This document shows, one piece after another, positions 30,608 to 39,280 of a stretch of 64,000 nt of DNA. The stretch's first letter is position 1. Each line of letters opens with the position of its first letter. Below the pieces are notes generated by a model, which saw only the letters and a program-made list of their open reading frames with translations, had not been told where the DNA came from and did not search any database. The position numbers and the translations under genes were made by a program. Source of the DNA: Serratia sp. UGAL515B_01. Lineage in GTDB: Bacteria; Pseudomonadota; Gammaproteobacteria; Enterobacterales; Enterobacteriaceae. The DNA lies in contig NZ_CP109901.1 of the NCBI RefSeq assembly GCF_033095805.1, forward strand, positions 186,001 to 250,000, given 5' to 3'.

Positions 30608-30875
30608 TTAAAGACAACAGCGAAAGCTACCGTTAGAATGATCTGCTCCGTCTCGGGCTTCCGTCATTGAGTTAACTAAATAGACTAACCTGAATGGCGT
30701 AAACTGCTCTGTTTGGGTAACTATAGGCTTCTCCCTATAGGGCAGCCAAGCAGCTTGATGTTCTAACTGACTATTTTAGCTGTGAAGGTTGCCACATGAT
30801 GAGAAAAAATGGCGGATTAACGATGAAACTATCGATTTTCCTGCAAAAAGACAAGTTTTCACAGGCGTAATTAGC

Positions 30876-31970
30876 GTGATCATCATTAGATATCTGATTC
30901 GGGAAACGTTAAAGAGCCAAATCGCCATCCTGTTCATCCTGCTTTTGATCTTTTTTTGTCAGAATCTGGTTAAGGTATTGGGCGATGCGGTTAACGGTAA
31001 TATTCCGACAAATTTAGTCTTGTCCCTGCTGGCACTGAGTGTGCCAAAGATGGGGCAACTCATCTTACCATTAAGCCTGTATCTTGGCTTGTTGATAACG
31101 CTTGGGCGGTTGTATACCGAAAGCGAAATCACCGTGATGCATGCCTGCGGTCTGGGTAAACGGACATTGCTCATCGCCGCGATGACCTTGGCAATCTTTA
31201 CTTCTGCGATTGCCGCAGTCAACGTATTCTGGTTGGGGCCGTCGGCATCCATTCATCAGTATGAGGTGATTGCCGAAGCCAAAGCCAACCCCAGCATTGC
31301 CGGGCTGACGGAGGGACAGTTCCAAACCTCCCAGGATGGCAATGTTGTGTTGTTTGTCGGTAACGTGAAAGGCAATGGCTTTAATAATGTCTTTTTGGCC
31401 CAGTTGCGGCCAAATGGTAACCAGCGTCCTTCCGTGGTGGTGGCAGAACGCGGCGTGACCTATCAGAATCCCGATGGCTCACAGGAGGTTCGGCTGGATA
31501 AAGGTTCTCGCTTTGAAGGGACTGCGCTGCTGCGTGATTTCCGCATCACCGATTTTACTGATTACAAGGCTGTCATTGGTCATCGCCCTGCGGCGGTTGA
31601 TCAGACCGAGACAGAACAGATGTCGATGCATGCACTGTGGCTGTCGAACGATCCTGACGCACTCGCTGAGTTCCACTGGCGTTTGACGTTGGTCTTTTCG
31701 GTCGTGCTGATGGCGTACCTAGTGGTACCCCTTAGCGTAGTGAATCCGCGTCAGGGACGAGTGTTAAGTATGTTGCCTGCCATTCTGTTATATCTGATTT
31801 TCTTCCTGTTACAGACGACGATTCGTTCCAATGCCGGTAATGGTAAACTGGATCCGTTACTATGGAACTGGTTGGTGAACCTGATATTCTTTGTCATCGC
31901 TTTGTTACTTAACCTTTGGGACACCTTACCGTTGCGTAGACTGCGAGCACGTTTGAGAGGAGCGGCCTGA
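30876..31970 (+). CDS. lptF: LPS export ABC transporter permease LptF
   Basis: A 364-aa inner-membrane permease of the LptB2FG complex that extracts lipopolysaccharide and passes it to LptC. It has three N-terminal helices, a large periplasmic beta-jellyroll (about residues 130-260) and three C-terminal helices. An open frame extends back to 30789, but the GTG at 30876 gives VIIIRYLIRETLKSQIAILF, matching the established E. coli start. The ESEITVMHACG cytoplasmic loop is conserved. The stop overlaps the lptG ATG by one base (TGATG), showing translational coupling. Confidence 0.95.
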   Translation: MIIIRYLIRETLKSQIAILFILLLIFFCQNLVKVLGDAVNGNIPTNLVLSLLALSVPKMGQLILPLSLYLGLLITLGRLYTESEITVMHACGLGKRTLLIAAMTLAIFTSAIAAVNVFWLGPSASIHQYEVIAEAKANPSIAGLTEGQFQTSQDGNVVLFVGNVKGNGFNNVFLAQLRPNGNQRPSVVVAERGVTYQNPDGSQEVRLDKGSRFEGTALLRDFRITDFTDYKAVIGHRPAAVDQTETEQMSMHALWLSNDPDALAEFHWRLTLVFSVVLMAYLVVPLSVVNPRQGRVLSMLPAILLYLIFFLLQTTIRSNAGNGKLDPLLWNWLVNLIFFVIALLLNLWDTLPLRRLRARLRGAA

Positions 31971-33040
31971 TGTTTGGTGTATTAGACCGCTATATTGGCA
32001 AGACGATTTTTAATACCATCATCATGACGCTGTTCTTATTGGTGTCGCTTTCCAGCATCATCAAGTTTGTTGAACAGCTACGGAAGGTAGGTCAAGGGCA
32101 ATACACTGCACTGAGTGCCACAATGTTTACTTTGCTCAGCGTGCCACGAGACGTTGAGGTTTTCTTCCCTATGGCGGCATTGTTGGGAGCATTACTGGGC
32201 TTGGGAACCTTGGCAACGCGTAGCGAATTAGTTGTGATGCAGGCTTCCGGTTTTACCCGCATGCAGATTGCCGGTTCGGTGATGAAAACCGCCATTCCGC
32301 TGGTGTTTCTTACTATGGCGGTGGGTGAATGGGTGGCGCCGCAAGCGGAACAGATGGCGCGTAACTACCGTACACAGCAGATGTACGGAGGGTCTCTGCT
32401 TTCAACTAAAACCGGTCTGTGGGCAAAAGATGGAAACGACTTCATCTACATTGAGCGTGTTTCTGGTGATACGGAACTTTCAGGGGTCAACATCTATCAC
32501 TTCAATGACCAACGCAGGTTGCAATCGGTGCGTTATGCTGCCAGTGCCAATTTTGAAGATGGTGTGTGGAAGCTTTCTCAGGTAGATACTTCCGACCTGA
32601 CCGATCAGAAACAGGTGACAGGAACGCAGACGCTAACGGGGGAATGGAAAACCAACCTGACGCCGGACAAACTGGGCGTGGTGGCATTAGACCCTGATTC
32701 AATGTCTATTAGTGGGTTACATAACTACGTGAAGTATCTGAAAATAAGCGGTCAAGAGTCTAGCCGCTATCAGTTGAATATGTGGGATAAGATCTTCGCG
32801 CCGCTTTCGGTGGCGGTCATGATGTTGATGGCGCTGTCTTTTATTTTTGGCCCATTGCGTAGTGTGCCGATGGGGGTACGTGTGGTGACTGGTATCAGCT
32901 TCGGTTTCCTGTTTTACGTGCTGGATCAGATCTTCGGCCCATTAAGCCTAGTGTATAGTATGCCGCCGGTTCTGGGCGCATTACTACCAAGCCTGGTATT
33001 CCTGGTTATCAGTTTGTTTATGTTGATGAAACGGAAATAG
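31970..33040 (+). CDS. lptG: LPS export ABC transporter permease LptG
   Basis: A 356-aa partner of LptF with the same six-helix plus jellyroll layout (MFGVLDRYIGKTIFNTII at the N terminus; E. coli LptG is 360 aa). The coupling-helix loop TRSELVVMQASGFTRMQI contacts the LptB ATPase. Its start overlaps the lptF stop. It is followed by an unrelated accessory gene on the other strand, so the conserved backbone block ends here. Confidence 0.95.
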   Translation: MFGVLDRYIGKTIFNTIIMTLFLLVSLSSIIKFVEQLRKVGQGQYTALSATMFTLLSVPRDVEVFFPMAALLGALLGLGTLATRSELVVMQASGFTRMQIAGSVMKTAIPLVFLTMAVGEWVAPQAEQMARNYRTQQMYGGSLLSTKTGLWAKDGNDFIYIERVSGDTELSGVNIYHFNDQRRLQSVRYAASANFEDGVWKLSQVDTSDLTDQKQVTGTQTLTGEWKTNLTPDKLGVVALDPDSMSISGLHNYVKYLKISGQESSRYQLNMWDKIFAPLSVAVMMLMALSFIFGPLRSVPMGVRVVTGISFGFLFYVLDQIFGPLSLVYSMPPVLGALLPSLVFLVISLFMLMKRK

Positions 33041-33083
33041 CCCGATCGCGGAACGGGTGGGAGTAGCCCCACCCATAAAGTGG

Positions 33084-34916
33084 TTAAAGCGCCGATGCCT
33101 CGGAAGGAAAGAGGGCAAAGGCGTTACTGCAATCATAGGGTACTTCTGCATTGGTTTCTGGCGCGTCACGGTCATCCCACACTTCAAACTCCGGCGCACC
33201 GTCCGCCACTGCCGACAGCAACAGATTTGCTATAGAAACCGGACCTGGCCCCATAGTTATCTGTGCATAGGAGGGGGCTGCAGGTATTGTTTCCGAGCCT
33301 TTGCTGGCTAATAGCGGGCTGCTATCAAACACGGTGTTATCAAGCACAATATTTCTTAGTGGCAGAGCCTGGCCATCAGAGCTGAAGCCACGCAAGGTCA
33401 CACGAACGTTCTCACCATTGTAAATAGAGCCAGGAGTGTCCACATAGTGGTAGTTCTTGATGGTGATACCCTGAATATCTGGGTAGGCTTGGCCGATTTT
33501 CTTACTGTAATAGGTGTCTATGGTCAGTGCTTCCTGAGCACGACGGATGCAGACGCCATCATAACTCACGTTCTTCACTTCACCCCCAACGCTCATATCG
33601 GTTTTGATACGCACCCCAACGGCAAAATCAGCGTCATGGCCATCAATAGTAAGATCTCGGATCTCTACGTCTTTGATCCCACAATCGGTTTCACTGCCAA
33701 TCGACATGCCATGAGTAAAGTAGAGCCGATTATGTAAAATTTTGACGTTACTGACGGTGTAAATTGGCAGTTGGCCAGCATATTTATCGGCAATAGGGGG
33801 CACACAGGCACTGCTGTTATGCGATTTTATGGCAACGCCGTCATCACCCGTGCTGATGTGATTGTAGGCGATCAACACATTTTGCGATTGGCCAGGATCG
33901 ATAGCATCAGTATTTTTGGTGGTATCTGGCGTAAAGCAGGTACTGGCCCGCGTATAGTTTGGCGAGCCTGAGGTTGTGGGTTTTGAACCAGGAGGGCAAT
34001 CATAACCTGGCACGGTATAAGCCAGTGACGGGGTCAATACCTTCACTCCCCATACGGTTACCCCATTAACCCCGCTGGGGACAAAATGGAATTTAGGAGC
34101 ATTCTGCAAGGTGATTTTATACAGTGTAAAATTCTGGCTGGTAGGTTTGGCTGAGTTTTTGTTGGTAACCTGAATCAGCCGTGGATTGTTTTGGTTGGCG
34201 CCAGAGACCGTTTTGGTCAGTGCACCCACGTCCCACCAGGTGAGGGTATTGGCGTATTTCCCGCTGGTCATGATCGCTCCACCCCGTCCATCGATGATGC
34301 CTTCGCCGACGACACCGCTGTTCAGCACGTCTGTTCCGGTAATTAACGCATTACAACCGTTATCAGAGCTTGCGGTTTCACCGCAGTTATTTTTACCGGC
34401 AACCTGATAATCTGCCGGGCTGCGTGAGGCAAAAAGGGTGATCCCTTGATCGACCCATAACATCACGTCACTTTTAAGTGTCAGCGGGCCGCTCAGGAAC
34501 GCATTTTCCCCGCTGTTGCCAACCACCAACTTAACGGCACCGCTGCTGCAGGCATTAATTGCTGCTTGGATACGGATGGTATCAGGTTGCGAACGTTCTG
34601 GGTTGGCATCGACGGTTTCATCCAATAAGCCTAAAGCATTCTGAGTTAACTCTGCTGTCAGGGTTTGGCAAATTTCAGGCATTACTGGCTCTTTTCCCAC
34701 CAGTTCGGGATCGTTAAGGGCAGAGTCTGGCCATGCGCCACTGCGGGATGATGGTGTTAGTGGTTCAATAGGTTCAGCAGGATCAGTGGGGTCAACAGTA
34801 TTAATCGGGGTAGTGGTGTTAGTTTGAGAGGCTATGGTGTTACCTGAGTTATCACAGGCCGTCAGCGCAAGCAGAAAAATGACCATAACTGATAGAGACT
34901 TAATATTCCTTCGCAT
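33084..34916 (-). CDS. GH28 polygalacturonase-like lipoprotein
   Basis: A predicted 610-aa glycoside hydrolase family 28 protein. Of several in-frame ATG codons, the one at 34916 follows AGGA and starts a lipoprotein signal with lipobox LTAC; a Thr/Pro/Glu-rich linker follows to about residue 55. The right-handed beta-helix carries the GH28 active-site set NTDAID, GDDGVAIK, a variant THG in place of GHG, and VRIKTD. The family hydrolyses pectin polymers (polygalacturonan, sometimes rhamnogalacturonan); exo-acting PehX-type enzymes of plant-associated enterics are similar in size. The lipid anchor and linker parallel the GHL10 lipoprotein at 8.4 kb. A plant-polymer role is inferred. Confidence 0.82.
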   Translation of the reverse strand: MRRNIKSLSVMVIFLLALTACDNSGNTIASQTNTTTPINTVDPTDPAEPIEPLTPSSRSGAWPDSALNDPELVGKEPVMPEICQTLTAELTQNALGLLDETVDANPERSQPDTIRIQAAINACSSGAVKLVVGNSGENAFLSGPLTLKSDVMLWVDQGITLFASRSPADYQVAGKNNCGETASSDNGCNALITGTDVLNSGVVGEGIIDGRGGAIMTSGKYANTLTWWDVGALTKTVSGANQNNPRLIQVTNKNSAKPTSQNFTLYKITLQNAPKFHFVPSGVNGVTVWGVKVLTPSLAYTVPGYDCPPGSKPTTSGSPNYTRASTCFTPDTTKNTDAIDPGQSQNVLIAYNHISTGDDGVAIKSHNSSACVPPIADKYAGQLPIYTVSNVKILHNRLYFTHGMSIGSETDCGIKDVEIRDLTIDGHDADFAVGVRIKTDMSVGGEVKNVSYDGVCIRRAQEALTIDTYYSKKIGQAYPDIQGITIKNYHYVDTPGSIYNGENVRVTLRGFSSDGQALPLRNIVLDNTVFDSSPLLASKGSETIPAAPSYAQITMGPGPVSIANLLLSAVADGAPEFEVWDDRDAPETNAEVPYDCSNAFALFPSEASAL

Positions 34917-35319
34917 AAATGTCCTCATAATGAAACGGCGTTCCATAATGAGATATTGTCTCGCCAAGTACATTGCTGCAACTATTACATAAAATAACTA
35001 TGATCATTCAAATTATTAACTATTCGGTTTGTGCGAGGCGCTTTTTTTAAGCTAACTACCTGTGTTAACTGCGTATTTAGGCTGTGTTCCTTAATGGTAC
35101 TCAAATCATCTCCAGTGGAAGGCACATAACCAGAGAGTAGAAGGTTGAACAAATGTGGTAGGGTTCTTTTTTAGGCACGAGAAGAGAAAACTGGCCTGAT
35201 TGGGCCAAATATGTCCAATCAAGATTTTCGGTGTTGTGCAGCGTTCATGAAAGACAACTGCTATTCAGGAAAGATTTACATTACTATTTATAGATGGGGT
35301 TTGCCGAGAGTCAGGTATC
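34917..35319. other. Divergent promoter region between GH28 gene and LysR gene
   Basis: A 403-bp AT-rich region with no gene. At about 35078-35094 it holds TAGGCTGTGTTCCTTAA, which matches the end of the 83-bp inverted-repeat element at 39198-39280 at 16 of 17 positions, without an evident partner end. Confidence 0.5.
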
Positions 35320-36243
35320 ATGAAAAGTGAAATGAGCGGTATTCTTGTCTTCCTTGTGGCAGCCGAAACAGGTAATTTTTCAAAAGCTGCAGAAAATCTT
35401 CACCTCACGCGCTCTGCTATCACCAAGACCATTGCTCGGTTGGAGTCTAGGCTTGGTGTATCCCTGTTTAATAGAACAACCCGTAGCCAAAGTCTTACTG
35501 ACGAAGGCATTCTTTATTATGAGTATTGTCGGCGTGCTGTTAACGAAATCCTGAAAGCTGAAGAAATACTTGAAGGAGAAAAACTTCAGGTAAGCGGACG
35601 TTTAAGGATTTCTGTTCCGGTCTTGTTCGGTCATCTTTGTATCGCGCCACTCCTCACCGAATTAATGCGAGAACATTCAGGTCTTGAACTGGAAATGTCT
35701 TTTAGCGACAGGATCGTAGATATCACCGAAGAAGGTTTCGATTTAGCCATCCGGATCGGAAATTTGCCTGACAGTACCAGCCTGATAGCCCGAAAAATTG
35801 CCGCGCACCGTATGGTGTTCTGCGCGTCACCGTCTTATTTAAGCCTGGCAGGTGAACCGACGTCGGAAGAAATGCTCAGCCAGCATGCGGCTATTGCCTA
35901 TATCCGTTCGGGGCGTATACAAAAATGGCGAGCAAAGAGGGCTGATGGCAACGTGTGGGAAATTACGCCTGCTGCAAGACTTATGATGGATGATATGCAG
36001 GCTGTCAAAGGAGCTGCCATGGCGGGGAGCGGTATTGCCTGGTTGCCTTACTGGCTGGCTCGTGATGCGTTGCAGTTGGGGGCATTGCAGGAAATATTGA
36101 AAAATATGAATACGGAACTTTGGCCGATTTATGCGGTTTGGCCGCGCACGCCACGTCTTGCGCTCAAGGTCAGGGTTGCGGTAGATCGTCTGGTCAGCGA
36201 GCTGCCGCAGAGAATGGCATTAGCAGAAGCGCCTTTTGAATGA
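35320..36243 (+). CDS. LysR-family transcriptional regulator
   Basis: A 307-aa LysR-type regulator with the N-terminal winged helix (FSKAAENLHLTRSAITKTIA as the recognition region) and a C-terminal effector domain typical of the family. It is convergent with the azoreductase-like gene downstream, with a 42-bp gap, and divergent from the GH28 gene. LysR proteins of this branch often control a neighbouring oxidoreductase, so the azoreductase is the likely target, but it is not divergently placed. The effector is unknown. Confidence 0.88.
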   Translation: MKSEMSGILVFLVAAETGNFSKAAENLHLTRSAITKTIARLESRLGVSLFNRTTRSQSLTDEGILYYEYCRRAVNEILKAEEILEGEKLQVSGRLRISVPVLFGHLCIAPLLTELMREHSGLELEMSFSDRIVDITEEGFDLAIRIGNLPDSTSLIARKIAAHRMVFCASPSYLSLAGEPTSEEMLSQHAAIAYIRSGRIQKWRAKRADGNVWEITPAARLMMDDMQAVKGAAMAGSGIAWLPYWLARDALQLGALQEILKNMNTELWPIYAVWPRTPRLALKVRVAVDRLVSELPQRMALAEAPFE

Positions 36244-36285
36244 AGTGTGACGTACCTCATAAGATCCTGACCAAGAGCTCTTGAA

Positions 36286-36882
36286 TTATGCTAAGGCTAG
36301 AATTTTTGCTCGTGCTTCTGCGATACCTTTGTCGCGTCCGTGATGTTTGATATCCATACCTTCAGCATAAACAAACTCAACGTCGTTTATGCCGAGCAAA
36401 CTCAGAACTGAGCGTAAATAAGGTGTCACCGCGTCTGTCGCCTGATCAACATGAATTCCACCGCGAGAACTGATGACTACCGCCTTCACCCCTTCAACAA
36501 GGCCCTGCGGATAGGTTTCAGTATATTTGAACGTTACTCCGGCCCGAGCCACCAAGTCGAACCAGTTTTTGAGTTGAGTGGGTACATTCAGGTTATACAT
36601 AGGTGCACCAATGACGAGAATCTCGCTTTTTTTCAACTCAGCTATCAGCTGGTCAGAAAGAGTGACAACCTGGCGAGCTCGAGAGCTCAAATTTTGCCCA
36701 TTTCGCAGTGCGTCGAATAATTCGCTATCCAGAACTGGCAACTCAAGCGTTGTCAGGTCATGTTCGATAATCTCATCATGAAGCGCTTTTTGCCGGCGTT
36801 CAGATAGAAAAGCATCAATTAGTGAGTTTGTTTGAGAGGCTGGCCCCATGATGCTGGATTTAAGTACAAGGATCTTACTCAT
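36286..36882 (-). CDS. azoR: FMN-dependent NADH azoreductase / quinone reductase (AzoR family)
   Basis: A 198-aa flavodoxin-like enzyme that reduces quinones and azo compounds by two electrons, limiting thiol-reactive and redox stress. Diagnostic AzoR segments are the N-terminal phosphate loop SSIMGPASQTNSL, the FMN-contact region APMYNLNVPTQLKNWFDLVARAG, and SSRGGIH. Length matches E. coli AzoR (201). Because its context is accessory rather than the E. coli azoR locus, it may be a paralog with a different substrate. Confidence 0.85.
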   Translation of the reverse strand: MSKILVLKSSIMGPASQTNSLIDAFLSERRQKALHDEIIEHDLTTLELPVLDSELFDALRNGQNLSSRARQVVTLSDQLIAELKKSEILVIGAPMYNLNVPTQLKNWFDLVARAGVTFKYTETYPQGLVEGVKAVVISSRGGIHVDQATDAVTPYLRSVLSLLGINDVEFVYAEGMDIKHHGRDKGIAEARAKILALA

Positions 36883-37118
36883 GATATTTCATATTTCCTG
36901 AATTTGGTTATAAAAAAGCAGCATTATTATCGGTGCCTGATTTAATCCGAAAATACTATCACTAGATAAAATAAAATATTGTTGAAGTTTTTTATAGAAA
37001 TTGATTCCCAAAAAGAAACAATAAAGCATGGTAAATAAAAATTGTGATGGGTAAAATTCTTCCTGCCATCAGGATTAGAACGATGTATTAAAATTAACCG
37101 TTTCAGGAAGATAAGAAT

Positions 37119-37844
37119 ATGAACGTTAAAAAAATCTTATTAATTGCCAGTTTGCTCTCTCTAAGCAGTTTTAATTTACAGGCGCAAGAGAATACCAGCA
37201 GTGTTGATCTCTCCAAGTTCAGATTCAGCAAAGCCGAAATGCAGGAAATCGCTAACCCTCACTTACTGTCACACCGAATTTTTTACGAAAAGCCTTCCCA
37301 AGGTCCTGATGCAGCCTGGTTTGATGCGGTAAAGCAAGGCAATCTTGCAACGGTAAAAAAAATGGTGGAAGCGGGGCAAAATCTTGAAGCTAAGGATGAA
37401 GCTTCACTGGGGCAAACAGCATTAGGCTGGGCTGCTTTTATCGGTTATTTCGATATCGTTCAGTACCTGGTTGAAAAAGGGGCTGATATCCGCGCTACAG
37501 ACCGTGCCGACGTATATAATAGCGTCAAGTCGGCAGTGATGGGCAAGAACGTCGAGGTAGTCAAATACCTCCATGAACGTTTAAAAAATGAAATAGACTG
37601 GAACGCCAAAGAAAAAGACGGTGAAACCTTGTTTATGGTGGCTGCGGTTGATGGAAGGCTGGATACCGTAAAATATATTCTACAGTTCAATCCCGATTTA
37701 AACGTGGTAGCCGTCAACGAAACCCCAAAAATCGACGCTAGCCCGCTTAGCGGAGCCTGTGAAAATGGCTTTGTTGATGTGGCTAACCTATTGATAGAAA
37801 AAGGGGCGATCAACCATAAAACTGGAAAATCCAGCTGCAATTAA
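37119..37844 (+). CDS. Periplasmic ankyrin-repeat protein
   Basis: A 241-aa exported protein. Residues 1-22 are a signal peptide (cleavage near LQA-Q). From about residue 60 there are four or five ankyrin repeats; recognisable ones are AAWFDAVKQGNLATVKKMVE, GQTALGWAAFIGYFDIVQYL, and ASPLSGACENGFVDVANLLI. Ankyrin repeats mediate protein-protein contacts. Periplasmic ankyrin proteins sometimes accompany catalases or toxins, but no such partner is adjacent. The function is unknown. Confidence 0.78.
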   Translation: MNVKKILLIASLLSLSSFNLQAQENTSSVDLSKFRFSKAEMQEIANPHLLSHRIFYEKPSQGPDAAWFDAVKQGNLATVKKMVEAGQNLEAKDEASLGQTALGWAAFIGYFDIVQYLVEKGADIRATDRADVYNSVKSAVMGKNVEVVKYLHERLKNEIDWNAKEKDGETLFMVAAVDGRLDTVKYILQFNPDLNVVAVNETPKIDASPLSGACENGFVDVANLLIEKGAINHKTGKSSCN

Positions 37845-38096
37845 CCTGGATGGTAAGCGCTAAAAAAGAAATGCCTGCTCGGATATACCTAAGTTCTATC
37901 AAGATGCAGGTAGGTGGCACAATTGAGCGACAACGCTGTTGGGAGCTGACTTGAACAGCGCGTGAGATGGCCGTTGAGTGAGCCTCAAGGATGAGACTCA
38001 TGAATCCCCATGAATTAGGCTGTAGTGAATGAAGGAAGGTAACATCCCTAGAGTTTGAAGGATGGCGGGGATAGCTAAGCTTAAATTGTTTCATTT
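37845..38096. other. Intergenic region downstream of the ankyrin gene
   Basis: About 250 bp with no coding potential I can support. It lies between convergent genes together with the repeat that follows. Confidence 0.4.
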
Positions 38097-38205
38097 TAAG
38101 CTTCAGGCGGGAGTGATGTGAAACGCTGTGGATCCAGCCGTGAAGGGACGCATCGCATACCTATGCTCTATGTTCAACGGCTGGCTAATCTGTCATTAAG
38201 GATGA
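38097..38205. repeat. Second intergenic repeat family, copy A
   Basis: This stretch starts with CTTCAGGCGGGAGTGATG and contains a later GGGACGCATCGCATAC. A related order of sequence occurs at 47045-47160 (CTACAGGTGGGAGTGATG, then GGGATGCGCGATAC). Both are intergenic. Similarity is moderate and judged by eye. Confidence 0.5.
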
Positions 38206-38208
38206 AAC

Positions 38209-38538
38209 CTACATTTGCGAGAAGGTATTCATAATAACCCCACCGCTGATAATCAGCGCCATGGCAAAGATGGCGGGTAGATCGGGTTTCTGTTTGTAGA
38301 GCAGCATGGAAACGAAAGTGACGCCGACAATACCAAAACCACACCATAGTGAATAGGCAACCCCTACAGGTACATACCCCATGGCACGGGTCAGGGCGAA
38401 ATAACACAGGCAGTAAGCCACTATCACGAGTATCGAAGGGCCGAGTTTTTTGAAGTTGTTGGTTTTTTTGATCATCGACGTACCGGTAATTTCTGAGCCG
38501 ATAGACAATGCCAACCACAGGAAGCCAATATTAAACAT
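38209..38538 (-). CDS. Small multidrug resistance (SMR) family protein, subunit 2
   Basis: A 109-aa inner-membrane protein with four predicted helices. The membrane-embedded Glu of SMR transporters is in helix 1 (SIGSEITGTSMIKK), and VPVGVAYSLWCGFGIVGVTF is the SMR helix-3 signature. It is paired with another SMR gene 10 bp upstream, so an obligate heterodimeric exporter of the EbrAB/MdtIJ kind is likely, using the proton gradient to export cationic compounds or polyamines. The substrate cannot be read from sequence. Confidence 0.85.
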   Translation of the reverse strand: MFNIGFLWLALSIGSEITGTSMIKKTNNFKKLGPSILVIVAYCLCYFALTRAMGYVPVGVAYSLWCGFGIVGVTFVSMLLYKQKPDLPAIFAMALIISGGVIMNTFSQM

Positions 38539-38548
38539 AATTCATACC

Positions 38549-38905
38549 TTATTCGGAAGAGCCCATTTTTGAAAAAAGGTTCATGATCACGATGCCGCTG
38601 GCAATGACTACCATGCCGATAATAGCCGGAGCATCGGGATGCTGACCGTAAAATACCATCCCTAGGCTGGATACCATTAATATCCCAGTGCCCGACCAAG
38701 TCGCATAAGCGAGACCAACGGGAATATATTTTACCGCATTGGATAATGAGTAATAGCAAACGCAATATAATACGACGATTAAACCTAATAATAGCGTTTT
38801 GGTACTGCCTTCACTATTGTCAAACATTTTTAACGTGGATGTTGCTGAAGTTTCAGAAAGTATAACTAATAACATCCATAACCATGCCTTAACTTTAGCT
38901 GACAT
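38549..38905 (-). CDS. Small multidrug resistance (SMR) family protein, subunit 1
   Basis: A 118-aa four-helix SMR protein, first of the pair. The conserved Glu is present (VILSETSATSTLKM), along with the helix-3 motif IPVGLAYATWSGTGILMVS. It differs from its partner in the charge of loop regions, as expected when two subunits insert in opposite orientation. I saw no guanidine-type riboswitch in the upstream 300 bp, which weakens a guanidine-exporter reading. Confidence 0.85.
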   Translation of the reverse strand: MSAKVKAWLWMLLVILSETSATSTLKMFDNSEGSTKTLLLGLIVVLYCVCYYSLSNAVKYIPVGLAYATWSGTGILMVSSLGMVFYGQHPDAPAIIGMVVIASGIVIMNLFSKMGSSE

Positions 38906-39197
38906 AGAGTAAACTCCTATATATTTAATTGAAGAGCAAGCTTGGTTTAAAAAATGTAAAAAATTCTCAATTTATTTTCATTACAATTATATTTTGACAG
39001 TGGTTTGGTTGAGTTCTATCTTGCTGAATAATGCACTTACGTCCTTTAAATATATTAAATGCGATATAAGAAAGTGCGGTTTCTTTGTTGTTGGCAGAGG
39101 ATGCTTTAGTTTCTATCGAACTTCTCACCTACTGCATGTACGCTGTTTTCCCATGTCCAAATTACCCGCACTAGAAACATCTAATAGGATAGGTCTT
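38906..39197. other. Intergenic region upstream of the SMR pair
   Basis: About 290 bp, AT-rich near the SMR start (probable promoter on the minus strand), without a gene. It is bounded on the right by an inverted-repeat element. Confidence 0.4.
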
Positions 39198-39280
39198 TAG
39201 GCAGCGTCCCTTAACTGCGCGCAAATGGCACTAGCCCAAAGGGTTTAATCACACCACGGACAGTTAAGGGACACAGCCTA
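39198..39280. mobile_element. 83-bp MITE-like inverted-repeat element at the cutD 3' end
   Basis: The two ends form inverted repeats of 20 bp with 18 matches (left 39198-39217 TAGGCAGCGTCCCTTAACTG; right 39261-39280, reverse complement TAGGCTGTGTCCCTTAACTG). There is no coding content. The right end supplies the TAG stop codon of cutD (39278-39280). A solitary matching end is at about 35078. Size and structure suggest a non-autonomous element or IS remnant. I could not identify a target-site duplication. Confidence 0.6.

Noticed and set aside
38549..38905. Guanidine riboswitch-controlled SMR exporter
   Set aside because: I could not find the conserved elements of a guanidine riboswitch upstream of the SMR pair.
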